A stretch of 27,109 nt of DNA. Origin: Firmicutes bacterium UBA1047 (GTDB lineage Bacteria; Bacillota; Clostridia; Tissierellales; Sedimentibacteraceae). The notes beneath the pieces are model-generated. The model was not told the DNA's origin. It was given only the letters and a program-made list of their open reading frames with translations, and did no database searches. Positions 6,837 through 15,350 of this stretch are shown here, one piece after another. The DNA lies in the NCBI GenBank assembly GCA_002316585.1, contig DCDU01000002.1:3550-30658 (forward strand), given 5' to 3'. The first letter of the stretch is position 1. Every line of letters starts with the position of its first letter. The translations under genes and the position numbers were made by a program.

Positions 6837-8606
6837 TTATTCCGCTAATTGCTCAGCAATATGTTTTGCCGCAATTGCTCCTGTATATACTGATGTACCC
6901 ATTCCTGTTCCGGATGAAGGATAGTATTTATTAAATGAATTGCCAAATGTTAATTCACCAATTGCATATAAATTTGGTATTACTTCATCTTTACTATTAA
7001 CAACTTCCGTATTTTCTGTTACTTTAAGTCCGGGAATTGAGCCTATAAATAAAGGTCTGACTTCTATTGCATAATATGGTCCGTTTTCTATTCCATTTTC
7101 TTTTACAGTTTGAATCATGGCATCAGCATCAACATCTAATTGTGAAGCTAACTCTTCAATTGTATCGGCTTTTTTAACTATACCCAAATTAACTCCATTT
7201 TCAAAACCTTCAACATCGCTGTTTGACTGATCACATATACCATATGCCATATGGTCTGTCTGGTTGTTGAATAAAGCTAAAGTTTCACCGTAAAAAGCCT
7301 TTTCTGCTCCGAATTGTTTACCTTCTTTATTTATATAAATCTGGCCTTTTCTTGCTATTGCTCCTTCAGCGCCATAATATCCGTAATTTGGATTATAACC
7401 TGTTAATCCCATCATGCCTTCACCGACAATAACAGTATCTAGTTCTTTAGTCATTGTGAAACCATCTCCTGTACTTCCCGCTCCTGTAAAAGCAAATACA
7501 GACGAATATTCAGGTTCAAGCTCTTTTATTAAATCTGCATTTCTTGTAAATCCTCCGGTTGCAAGAATAACCTTTTTGGCATTAACTGTATATTTACTAT
7601 CAAGGTCTTCGACATTTACACCTTTTACAGCACCATCTTCAACAACTAAAGAAGTTACCTTCGAATTTAGTCTTAATTCGGCTCCATTTTCATTTGCAAT
7701 TTCAAACATTGCATCCATTATTTCTTTTCCGCCGTAACCTTCATTATATTTTACGGTTGCATTTGTATTAGCCCAAGCAACGGGAAATTGAGACAAAGGA
7801 TGACCAAGACTTTTATTTTCAATGTTAACCGACAATCCGTTTTCTATCAAATAATCAAAAGTTTCAGCTGATATTCCATGAATATTTTTCATCAGTTCTC
7901 TGTTAAGTGTTGTTTCGCCTAAGGTTTCCATAAATTCTATATATTCGTCCGCAGTATAATCTACCCCGACATTTTCGTTTAATACAGAACCTCCGATTGC
8001 CCAAATACCGCCTCCGCAAACTCTTGATGATCCTCCCGGATATGCAAGCTTTTCTAAAACTAAAACTTTTAAGTTTTCTTGTCTGCTCAATTGAATTGCA
8101 GCTGACATTCCGGAAGCGCCTGAACCGACAATTACAACATCATATTCTTCGGCAGGTTCATCTTTTAATACCTTTTCTTCAGATGCAGCCTTCAATAATG
8201 ATATATCGGCACCGGCATCCGTAAGTGCTTCTTCAGCAGCTCTCAGAATTGCAAGTGAAGTCATTGTTGCGCCGCTTACAGTATCTACTTTTAATGTTTG
8301 TCCTTCCACAATTTTATCTGGAATTACATTAATGGCAGCATCTGCGATTACTTTAGTGTCAACATTATCAACAACCTTAACTGCCTTAATATTATTATCA
8401 TCTACTTCAACTTCTACTGTTAAATCTCCCTTCATGCCCATGGCTGAAGCTGTATATTTACCCGGTGTGAATTTAACTGCATTCTCATCCGCAGTACCGG
8501 GAGCCGTTTCGCCGCCCTCCGCCGGTGTTTTATTTCCGTTGTCATTACAAGCAGTTACACCAATCAATAACATCAAAACTAAAAAAATACTAATTATTTT
8601 TTTCAT
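6837..8606 (-). CDS. FMN-binding/FAD-dependent fumarate reductase-like lipoprotein
   Basis: A 589-residue exported flavoprotein. The signal peptide ends in lipobox GVTAC (Cys20). Residues about 48-132 are an FMN-binding domain with the flavinylation motif DTVSGATMTS; Thr114 is the expected site of covalent FMN attachment by an ApbE-type transferase. Residues about 155-585 are a FAD-binding module: GSGASG at 161-166, PGGSSRVCGGG at 190-200, and the C-terminal GELTFGNSFNKYYPSSGTGMGTS that closes the FAD site. The family includes soluble fumarate and urocanate reductases that pass electrons from membrane carriers to an unsaturated acceptor. The substrate here cannot be read. GGAGG precedes the ATG. 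The gene has its own promoter and terminator, so it forms a single-gene unit. Confidence 0.88.
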   Translation of the reverse strand: MKKIISIFLVLMLLIGVTACNDNGNKTPAEGGETAPGTADENAVKFTPGKYTASAMGMKGDLTVEVEVDDNNIKAVKVVDNVDTKVIADAAINVIPDKIVEGQTLKVDTVSGATMTSLAILRAAEEALTDAGADISLLKAASEEKVLKDEPAEEYDVVIVGSGASGMSAAIQLSRQENLKVLVLEKLAYPGGSSRVCGGGIWAIGGSVLNENVGVDYTADEYIEFMETLGETTLNRELMKNIHGISAETFDYLIENGLSVNIENKSLGHPLSQFPVAWANTNATVKYNEGYGGKEIMDAMFEIANENGAELRLNSKVTSLVVEDGAVKGVNVEDLDSKYTVNAKKVILATGGFTRNADLIKELEPEYSSVFAFTGAGSTGDGFTMTKELDTVIVGEGMMGLTGYNPNYGYYGAEGAIARKGQIYINKEGKQFGAEKAFYGETLALFNNQTDHMAYGICDQSNSDVEGFENGVNLGIVKKADTIEELASQLDVDADAMIQTVKENGIENGPYYAIEVRPLFIGSIPGLKVTENTEVVNSKDEVIPNLYAIGELTFGNSFNKYYPSSGTGMGTSVYTGAIAAKHIAEQLAE

Positions 8607-8650
8607 TTGTCCTCCTAATTATGTTTTTCAAATTATGTATTTGTCATTAC

Positions 8651-8679
8651 AATATACATTACCGTTAAATATCTGTCAA
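8651..8679 (-). promoter_or_regulatory. Sigma-A promoter of the flavoprotein gene with twin repeats
   Basis: On the minus strand a perfect TTGACA (8674-8679), 17-base spacer and TATATT (8651-8656), ending 44 bp before the ATG. The 12-mer TAATGTATATTG occurs twice on the minus strand, at 8677-8688 over the -35 and at 8650-8661 over the -10, 27 bp apart. The placement suggests a dimeric repressor site. Confidence 0.82.
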
Positions 8680-8688
8680 TATACATTA

Positions 8689-8942
8689 TATTCCAACTTT
8701 TATCCAAATTGCTCCAGTTCAATTTTCAATTGTAGAGTGCGCAACCAATTAAAAAATGACCGTGCTCAAGCTTTACTATCATTAATATTGCTTTGCATTT
8801 TTATACATAACTCATCCGCCCCACTCTGCCTCTTCGGAAAATATTACCTTCATTCATGTATCTTCTTCATAATTTATCAGAAATGCAGAAACAGGCATAA
8901 GCGCGTGAATAATTACTCTAAAAACGCAGTAATTTGGGTTAT
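8689..8942. other. Intergenic stretch without a gene
   Basis: This is the remainder of the 336-bp gap between the nitrilase gene end and the flavoprotein promoter. Several short minus-strand frames are open for up to about 25 codons (one reads YFPKRQSGADELC) but are broken by stops and lack ribosome sites. No clear terminator hairpin was found behind the nitrilase gene. Confidence 0.5.
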
Positions 8943-9821
8943 TTATTTACGATAATCTTTTCTTATAAAAGGCTCTTTAATATTTTCGGAAATCAGCAGC
9001 TTATATTTTTGTGGATGTCTGTATGCATTTCCATGCACCTCGCGGCTTCTATATTCTCTGATTTCATTCACGGGAAAGTCGGCTATATAGATACCTTCTC
9101 GTTCACCCGCCTCAATTATAAGTGTATCCCTTGATACAAACTCGGAGGGTCTGTATGCGATTCCGTCAAATGCTGTAGAATGACCGTTGCAGTCAGGTTT
9201 ACCCTTTGGATAATTAACGGTTGCAATACCCACCATATTTTCATAGGCTCTTGCCCGAAGTTGTGATATGCGGTTTATTTCCATCGGGCATGCATTTGGC
9301 ACCAAAATAATCTCGGCACCTTTCAACATCAGTATTCTCGAGCTTTCCGGAAATTCTCTGTCATAGCAAATCATCGAACCGATTTTCACATTTCCTTGTT
9401 CGGTATCTAAATCAGCAACACAAAAATCATCTCCGGGTGTCAGTCTGCATTCATCACCGAAATCACAAGTGTGCACCTTTGAGTATGTAAGCACCTTGTT
9501 GCCGAAACGATCAAACAAGCATATAGTATTTTTAGGCAGAGGTTCATACTTTTCAAGAAATGTTATGCCTACAGCCATATTAATATCCTTGGCATGCTGA
9601 CCAAATGAATTAACAAACGCGCTGTCGGCAGATATCGCACTCGCTTTTAGTTCAGCAATATCTTCAGGAATGTTATAGCCTACGCTCCACATTTCAGGAA
9701 ACAATGCAATATCGGCACCCATCTCTTTTGATTTCATGCAATATTCCAATCCTTTTTGCAGGTTTCCCTCTAAGGTATCTTCCGGCATAAGCTGCAATAA
9801 TGCCACTTTCAGATTTTTCAT
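8943..9821 (-). CDS. Carbon-nitrogen hydrolase (nitrilase superfamily)
   Basis: A 292-residue cytosolic hydrolase with the full nitrilase-superfamily triad: Glu43 in LFPEMW, Lys115 in TYSKVH and Cys152 in MICYDREFPES. Members hydrolyse amides, carbamoyl groups or nitriles via a cysteine thioester. The branch (HTCDFGDE, GDDFCVADLDT, CYDREFPES) resembles the amidase group rather than true nitrilases; the substrate is not known. GAGGAG lies inside the tail of the MATE gene just upstream, only 17 bp before this start, so the two are probably co-transcribed. The protein is of normal length and appears intact. Confidence 0.9.
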   Translation of the reverse strand: MKNLKVALLQLMPEDTLEGNLQKGLEYCMKSKEMGADIALFPEMWSVGYNIPEDIAELKASAISADSAFVNSFGQHAKDINMAVGITFLEKYEPLPKNTICLFDRFGNKVLTYSKVHTCDFGDECRLTPGDDFCVADLDTEQGNVKIGSMICYDREFPESSRILMLKGAEIILVPNACPMEINRISQLRARAYENMVGIATVNYPKGKPDCNGHSTAFDGIAYRPSEFVSRDTLIIEAGEREGIYIADFPVNEIREYRSREVHGNAYRHPQKYKLLISENIKEPFIRKDYRK

Positions 9822-9838
9822 AGCAACTCCTCTGTTCT

Positions 9839-11206
9839 TTATTTTAATATTGAATTTAATACTTGTTTATCCCATCCACGAATTTTATATATCCATAAAC
9901 CGTAAAAACACACTATTAAATTACTGAAGCACATTGAGAACCATATGCCCGACGGACCAAAATCAGAAAAGTTTTTAAATATTAATATCATAGGAAGCCT
10001 GACTGCCCACAATCTTCCGATTTCCATTGCCATGGAATATTTGGTGTTTCCCGAGCCTTGAAATATCCCCTGCAATACGCTGAACAATCCCATCAACGGC
10101 ATTGAAAATGCAACATATTTCATGTAAGTTATACTTTGAACAATCACTTCCGGATCATCCTTGGATTGAATAAAAAAATTCACTATCGTCTTATTAAAAA
10201 TAAATATTAATGCCCCGCCGATAATACCAATATACAAGGCAATCTTTGAAGCTTTTATAAAGCTTTCGGTAACCCTGTCAAGCTGGTTCGCTCCGAGATT
10301 TTGACCTACCACCGCTGTCAGAGCCGCTCCAACTGCCATGGCAGGCTGCATTACAAGATTAGTGACCCTGTTTACCATGCCAAATGCAGCCATTGTAGCA
10401 GTCCCATAGGATACAATAAAGCCATTCAGAAACATAAATCCGATTGAGGCTCCTGTTTGCCCGATAGATGCCGGCAGTCCGACTCTTACAATTTCCGCAA
10501 GTATATTCTTATTAAATTTAAATCCTCTGAAATCAGGTTTTAAATTATTATCATTCTTAAAAACAAATTTAATCCCTAATAATGCCAACACAACCCTTGA
10601 TAATACCGTAGCCCATGCCGCACCTGCTATACCCATATCAAATGTAAATATAAACACCGGGTCCAGTATAACATTTATCATAGCGGATACGGCGCTTAAT
10701 ATTGTTGGAGTCACAGTGTTGCCCTGTGCATTCATCATGGAATTTATGTTAAAGTATAAAAACATAAATGGTAAATCCAAAAATGATATTCTTAAATAAG
10801 TATTTGCTAAATCGGCAAAATCGCCCTCGCCGCCCATAACCCTTATTATATATGGGCTTATAGCAACACCAATTACCGTAAATACAATTGCTGTCAAAAA
10901 TGATGATACCATTAATTGAGAGGTGTACTCCTTGGCTTCCTTAAACCTGCCTGCCCCCAGCAATTGAGAAAGAAGTGAGGTTCCCGCTACCGACAGTCCA
11001 ATTCCTAAAGCAATGAAAAGGAAGTTTATTGGCCAAACAAAAGAGGTAGCTGCAAAATGAACGGAAGAAATCTTGCTGACCCAAATTCCATCTACCAAGT
11101 TATATAATGTTTGTATTATACTGTTAATCATAATAGGGACAGATAGAGTTAACAATACCTTGTACATATCCCCATTTTGAATTAACTCTGATTTATCCTG
11201 CTTCAT
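9839..11206 (-). CDS. MATE family efflux transporter
   Basis: A 455-residue integral membrane protein with about twelve hydrophobic segments. The N-terminal LSVPIMINSIIQTLYNLVDGIWVS and the matching second-half motif GLPASIGQTGASIGFMFLN are MATE hallmarks. MATE proteins export cationic drugs or metabolites using a sodium or proton gradient. I place the start at MKQDKSELIQ because AAGGTGA lies seven bases before it. Longer starts exist at 11254 (ATG with GGAG) and 11269 (TTG), but they would overlap a toxin-gene fragment and add an untypical leader. It leads directly into the nitrilase gene, so an exported metabolite related to that enzyme is possible. Confidence 0.88.
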   Translation of the reverse strand: MKQDKSELIQNGDMYKVLLTLSVPIMINSIIQTLYNLVDGIWVSKISSVHFAATSFVWPINFLFIALGIGLSVAGTSLLSQLLGAGRFKEAKEYTSQLMVSSFLTAIVFTVIGVAISPYIIRVMGGEGDFADLANTYLRISFLDLPFMFLYFNINSMMNAQGNTVTPTILSAVSAMINVILDPVFIFTFDMGIAGAAWATVLSRVVLALLGIKFVFKNDNNLKPDFRGFKFNKNILAEIVRVGLPASIGQTGASIGFMFLNGFIVSYGTATMAAFGMVNRVTNLVMQPAMAVGAALTAVVGQNLGANQLDRVTESFIKASKIALYIGIIGGALIFIFNKTIVNFFIQSKDDPEVIVQSITYMKYVAFSMPLMGLFSVLQGIFQGSGNTKYSMAMEIGRLWAVRLPMILIFKNFSDFGPSGIWFSMCFSNLIVCFYGLWIYKIRGWDKQVLNSILK

Positions 11207-11234
11207 GAGCGAGTCACCTTTCTTGGATAAGATT

Positions 11235-11453
11235 TCAATACGTTTCTTCTCCATCAGCACTAACTCCAAACAATTGCTTCAAATAATTCTGTCTTTCATT
11301 TATCACTCTGATTATTAAAATTTTATCAAATTCTAAACGATAAAATACATAATTTTTTTCTGAGAATATATATCGATAATCAGTTATGATGTTAATAGTT
11401 TTTCCAAGGTCTACACCCGAGAAAGGATATAGTTCTAACCTTCTTATTTCAGA
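11235..11453 (-). pseudogene. ParE/RelE-type toxin, 5'-truncated fragment
   Basis: A frame of about 72 codons with no start codon. It reads IRRLELYPFSGVDLG, DYRYIFSEKNYVFYRLE, KILIIRVINERQNYLKQLFG, the C-terminal two thirds of a ParE/RelE-family toxin (usual length about 100). The first third, including helix 1, is missing. Its 5' end abuts the broken 3' end of the TOTE-type pseudogene, so the two share a recombination junction near 11450-11460. No antitoxin gene is nearby. The 3' end overlaps possible upstream starts of the MATE gene. Confidence 0.7.
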
Positions 11454-12772
11454 CGTAATTTTTTTTAAACTTAACTTTTATTGCTTTACCGGAAAATGTT
11501 TCATCAATCCACTTTATATTTGTTTTCAAATGCTCAAACAAATTAATTAAATCAATATCACAGCCTCTTGGCAGGCAAAGATAATCCACAGTTTCCTCAG
11601 ATAATGAAATTATTCTCGGTTTATTATATGTTGGTAATCTCATGGCTTGTGCTTTATAAAAGTCAGGGTTGCGAAAAGCCGCTAAACGCTTCATAATATT
11701 TAAGGCTTTATTTGAAAATCCTTTTTATGAATATAAAGCATATTGGCTTTTACTATATTGATTGTATGTGGAACATCATTTTCATTTAACATAGTGTCTA
11801 TTCTATGATTCTTTTCCCAAGGCTTTGTATCTTCTTCGTCAGTTTGTCTTAAATCTCCAAGCTCATTGCTGCATCCAAGCTTTGAAATGTAACTGTCTAT
11901 TTCTGCTTCATCTATCTTACGAATATTACTCAGGAAGTCCCACTGATCATCATATGGTTTAAAGTCCTCATCAATCATTACGCTATTATCATTTTTTCGG
12001 GCTTTAGCCTGCAAAGGCAGTGCTATTAATTTCCAAAACCACCTTTGGGAAGTGTGTCCTGATTAGGAAATAAGCGATCATATGAACTGAATTTGATTTC
12101 ATGCCGTATGGACATAGAATAAGTTAAAAGAAGTGTACCAAATTTTCTGACTTTTGCTGAACTGATTTTTTCCTTAAAAAAGAACCAAGTGTGTGCACCA
12201 TTTCCCGATTGGGATCTTTCAACCGCAAAAGGTATATTATTCTCCATACAAATACTACGTAAAACATTTACATCCTTCTGCCAACCATCATCATCGAAGT
12301 CCATGGCAAGAAAATAACATGTTTCATCGGGCAGCATTGGATAAATACCGGCTACCGATTTTCCTCTTAAGTGGCTGTCTATTGTAATTTCATCGAAAAT
12401 TGCGTAGTTTCTATTTGCACAGCTTGAGCATTTTACTTGAGGCTTATTACAAATTCCATTTATCCACTCATTCAGACAAACAGGAGAATACCCTGATCTG
12501 CCTGCTTTGTTCTGCCATTGTTTCGCATAAACATCCTCTCTGCCTCTGAACAAAGACATAAACAAGCTGATTTTATCCTTTGGAGAACTATATTTTGTTA
12601 TTTTTCCCGAACTATTTAACACACTTTCTTCATTAGATATAGCATGAGTTTTACTGTTGAATTCTGACAGCTCTAATTCAAGCTGACTTTTAAAAATTTC
12701 ATTTTCAGCTTTCAATCTCTTATTTTCTTCCAACAATTCTTGGTATTTTTCGTAAAGCTCTTCATATTTCAT
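11449..12772 (-). pseudogene. TOTE-type primase-helicase, frameshifted and 3'-truncated
   Basis: Three consecutive open frames (12772-12026, 12014-11700, 11694-11449) read as one protein if one base is restored at about 12026 and at about 11700; in both places a TTT may have become TT. The first part has a coiled coil (1-40), four cysteines (99, 108, 115, 118) and an archaeo-eukaryotic primase core: DFDDD at 158-162, SGNGAH at 189-194, and DRLFPNQD before GFGN. The second and third parts (KANMLYIHKKDF, RLAAFRNPDFYKAQAMRLPTY, DYLCLPRGC) form the linker that leads into a DEAD/DEAH helicase in intact relatives. The helicase itself is gone; the frame ends at a junction with a ParE-like fragment. 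Intact relatives belong to the TOTE conflict systems. This copy is dead. Confidence 0.8.
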
Positions 12773-12852
12773 GGTTTAGCAAACATCCTTATCTCTCATA
12801 TGTCAATATTGACTTCTAAATAGTGGATCTGTGTATATAAATAATAAACCTA

Positions 12853-13899
12853 TCATATCTCTTTCGCCCGATCTTCAAACTCAAGCAAGAACTTATCATA
12901 ATCAGACATAAACAATCTATCCTGCACAATACGGTACCTTTCAAACTCAGTTTCCGCATGAAGCTTTGCTTGTTCTGCACTAATCTTCCCTACGCCTGTA
13001 AGTATCTCATTCCCATTGAATTCCAAAAAACCATCCAATCGTTTTGCCCAATCCTCCATGCTCATTGGAATCTTACGCTCTGCCTGTAATTCCGCATAAT
13101 CAAGATAGAGAGATACAATTCTCTCCATGTAGGTCATTTCTTTATCGTTCAAATAATTTTTGGCAATCGATACATCAGACTTCATAATCTTTCCATTTGG
13201 AGCTGATTCCCAAGTAGCCAAGCCCATGTGTTCTTTTTCTGCATCCGCGCGTTCAACAATAAGCTCCGCTGCAGTATGCCTGTGTACAGCCCAATGCATC
13301 TTATTTTGCACTGTCTGGAAAAAGCGCTTAGTTGTCTTTGCATCCTTGTCATAATCAAAGGCAATGGCATACAAATCTGTTATTTTCTGATAGAATTTTC
13401 GCTCCGAAAGACGTATCTCTCTAATGTTTTGGAGCTGTCGCTCAAAGTATTCATCGGTGAACATATGGCCTTTTTTCAGTCGCTCCTTATCCATTGTCCA
13501 TCCTTGAATAGTATAATCCTTAACGATTTGACCCGACCATTTACGAAAACGAACTGCACGGTCATTATTTACTTTGAATCCGACAGCAATAATCATTTGG
13601 AGATTATAATGTATAACTTCACGATTAACCTGCCTTGATCCCTCTGTTTGAACTATTCGGAATTTCCGAATAGTTGATGACTCGTTAAGTTCTCCATCCT
13701 CATATATCTTCTTAATATGCTCATTAATCGTTGAAAGGCTTACATCATATAATGATGCAATCATTTTCTGTGTCAGCCATATATTTTCATCTTCGTAACG
13801 CATTTCCATGCTATCGGCATTATCACCTACAGCTGCAACATAAGTTAGATATTCGGCTGCTGAGCTGTGTATTATAATTTCATCTTTCCTCTTTGGCAT
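12853..13899 (-). CDS. RhuM family protein, intact
   Basis: A 348-residue member of the RhuM (virulence_RhuM) family, of normal length. The N-terminal tag KDEIIIHSSAAEYLTYVAAVG leads into a helix-turn-helix-like block (ENIWLTQKMIASLYDV, TINEHIKKIYEDGEL), then the conserved IRKFRIVQTEGSRQV, NLQMIIAVGFKVN and RFRKWSGQIVKDY. The C-terminal half contains YAIAFDYD, FFQTVQNKMHWAVH and a helical end. RhuM proteins are common in genomic islands and beside restriction systems but have no proven function; the fold suggests a phage-regulator-like DNA-binding protein. GGAGG precedes the ATG. It follows the Wadjet operon and one mini-ORF cassette. A second, broken RhuM of the same subtype lies at 26005-26256. 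Confidence 0.9.
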   Translation of the reverse strand: MPKRKDEIIIHSSAAEYLTYVAAVGDNADSMEMRYEDENIWLTQKMIASLYDVSLSTINEHIKKIYEDGELNESSTIRKFRIVQTEGSRQVNREVIHYNLQMIIAVGFKVNNDRAVRFRKWSGQIVKDYTIQGWTMDKERLKKGHMFTDEYFERQLQNIREIRLSERKFYQKITDLYAIAFDYDKDAKTTKRFFQTVQNKMHWAVHRHTAAELIVERADAEKEHMGLATWESAPNGKIMKSDVSIAKNYLNDKEMTYMERIVSLYLDYAELQAERKIPMSMEDWAKRLDGFLEFNGNEILTGVGKISAEQAKLHAETEFERYRIVQDRLFMSDYDKFLLEFEDRAKEI

Positions 13900-13928
13900 G
13901 TTCGTCCTCCATTCTTGATACGAATCAT

Positions 13929-13994
13929 TTATTTATCCATTTCAGTCAAACCGTCATCTGTTTTACACATTATAGTTTCAGAGCTTATATTCAT
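13929..13994 (-). CDS. 21-codon mini-ORF, copy 1 (RhuM-like N-terminus)
   Basis: A complete frame reading MNISSETIMCKTDDGLTEMDK with ribosome site GAGGAGTGA directly before it. It resembles the first residues of another RhuM subtype, where the frame would continue for over 300 codons; here it stops after 21. A second copy at 22225-22290 has the same length. It lies between jetD and the intact RhuM gene. It may be a fossil of a lost gene or an expressed leader peptide. Confidence 0.45.
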   Translation of the reverse strand: MNISSETIMCKTDDGLTEMDK

Positions 13995-14019
13995 TTCACT
14001 CCTCTTAACTATTTTTCCT
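13929..14019 (-). repeat. 91-bp direct repeat, downstream flank of Wadjet
   Basis: Matches 22225-22315 without gaps at 81 of 91 positions. The repeat begins on the minus strand at AGGAAAAAT and ends exactly at the mini-ORF stop codon; sequences outside share nothing obvious. It starts 18 bp beyond the jetD stop. Confidence 0.9.
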
Positions 14020-14037
14020 TTGTAATTTTATCATTGT

Positions 14038-15348
14038 TTAACTATAAACCTCTCCTAATATATTCTCTAAGTCTAAATTTAATTTTTCTTGATAAGCTGA
14101 CCTTTTTTCTTTTATCATACATTCAGCTATGGATTTTAAGCGTTCATCCTTAATTTTATCCAATTGCTTCAATCTTCTATCGTCAATCATTTCGTCAGAA
14201 ATAGCAGTTAAATAAATGTCCCCCGAATAAAAAATCGGTTTGATTTTATCTTTATATCTTTGTAATAACTTATCGGCTATTAATAAGCCTTCGGGGTCAT
14301 AGTCTCCTGAATAACAAAGCATACATTCATTTTTACTTAACATATCTAAAATAACAAATGTTGATAAATTAATTTGGCCGTTAGAACATATCAATGTAAA
14401 TCTATTATGATGATTTAATAAGCTTTCATGAAATTTCATGAAAACAGTTGGGTTTTCTACTATGATAACATTGTTATTCAAAGGTTTTAGTACATCTATT
14501 TTAGCTAAATTCACCAAAGATAGAGCAAAGGGTTCATAGTCTTCAGCCAAACTATTCCACCCTTGACATTCCAATAGTTGATAATTTTGTGATGTATATG
14601 CAAAAACACCTGCAACCAAAGTATTATTGGAAATATCATCTTTCAATATATTATTTTCATAAAATAATGTATTTTTTTCTTCTGCATTTTTAGGAAATTC
14701 AGCTTTACTTTTATTGCATAAATAATATGTCACTATTTTGTTTAAAAATGTATTTTCATCTAATGCATGAGGATTGTTTGTAACCTCAGAAGCTAATATT
14801 GCAATCCTTAATTTTGATTTTCCATTAATTTTATTGCTTATAGCATTCATATGAGCCAATTCTTTAAGTAATTCTTCACCTTGACCGTCTTCGTTATATT
14901 TGTTGTTAAGTATACTGTAGCTGCCGCTTACTTTATTTTCAAATGCTTCTGTAACAAAATTATATACATTTGTATCTACAGTATTTTTTAGACTGTGGAA
15001 AAAGCTTTCTCTTTTTAATTTTTTTGTTTCCTTTATGTCTTTCTTTATTAAAATTTCTTCTCCAAAATACAAACAGAGCATTTCATAAAAGTCAACCTCT
15101 TCAAATTTAGTAGCTTTTAAAGCTTCCACTATATCATTGACTTTAACTATATTGGATTTTTTAAGAAAGAATTTTCCCCCTAATAAATCTGTCAGTGCTT
15201 TCTTTTCATCCTCCGTAATATTTTCCAACTTAATTGTGCCGCCGAACGTTCCGATACCGACATATTTTTCTTTGACTTTAGCAAGAATTCTTTTATATGC
15301 TTTGTTGCTTTTAAAATATAAAACGCATTCTTCCAATAAGTTTTCCAT
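14038..15348 (-). CDS. jetD: Wadjet type I nuclease subunit JetD (DUF2399)
   Basis: A 436-residue protein, the nuclease of the Wadjet plasmid-defence system. The C-terminal region has a TOPRIM fold related to topoisomerase VI subunit A: the glutamate motif VIIVENPTVF (Glu near residue 298) and the paired-aspartate motif YSGDYDPEG (Asp near 349 and 351). The N-terminal 250 residues are the arm that contacts DNA and the SMC complex in known systems. In family models JetD cuts circular DNA once JetABC has stalled on it. The start MENLLEECVLYF is two bases after the jetC stop with GGTGGTG in front; a longer frame to 15384 runs inside jetC. It is the last gene of the operon. All key residues are present, so it is probably active. 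Confidence 0.9.
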   Translation of the reverse strand: MENLLEECVLYFKSNKAYKRILAKVKEKYVGIGTFGGTIKLENITEDEKKALTDLLGGKFFLKKSNIVKVNDIVEALKATKFEEVDFYEMLCLYFGEEILIKKDIKETKKLKRESFFHSLKNTVDTNVYNFVTEAFENKVSGSYSILNNKYNEDGQGEELLKELAHMNAISNKINGKSKLRIAILASEVTNNPHALDENTFLNKIVTYYLCNKSKAEFPKNAEEKNTLFYENNILKDDISNNTLVAGVFAYTSQNYQLLECQGWNSLAEDYEPFALSLVNLAKIDVLKPLNNNVIIVENPTVFMKFHESLLNHHNRFTLICSNGQINLSTFVILDMLSKNECMLCYSGDYDPEGLLIADKLLQRYKDKIKPIFYSGDIYLTAISDEMIDDRRLKQLDKIKDERLKSIAECMIKEKRSAYQEKLNLDLENILGEVYS

Positions 15349-15350
15349 GG

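Noticed and set aside
8332..8955. 207-residue plus-strand frame
   Set aside because: It is antisense to the flavoprotein start and its promoter region, has no ribosome site and shows a low-complexity hydrophobic composition.
11207..11269. Longer MATE start at ATG 11254 or TTG 11269
   Set aside because: The added leader overlaps the ParE-like fragment and is atypical for MATE proteins; a better ribosome site precedes 11206.
11449..12014. Two independent small genes at 11700-12014 and 11449-11694
   Set aside because: Their sequences continue the TOTE-type protein in order, so they are pieces of one frameshifted gene.
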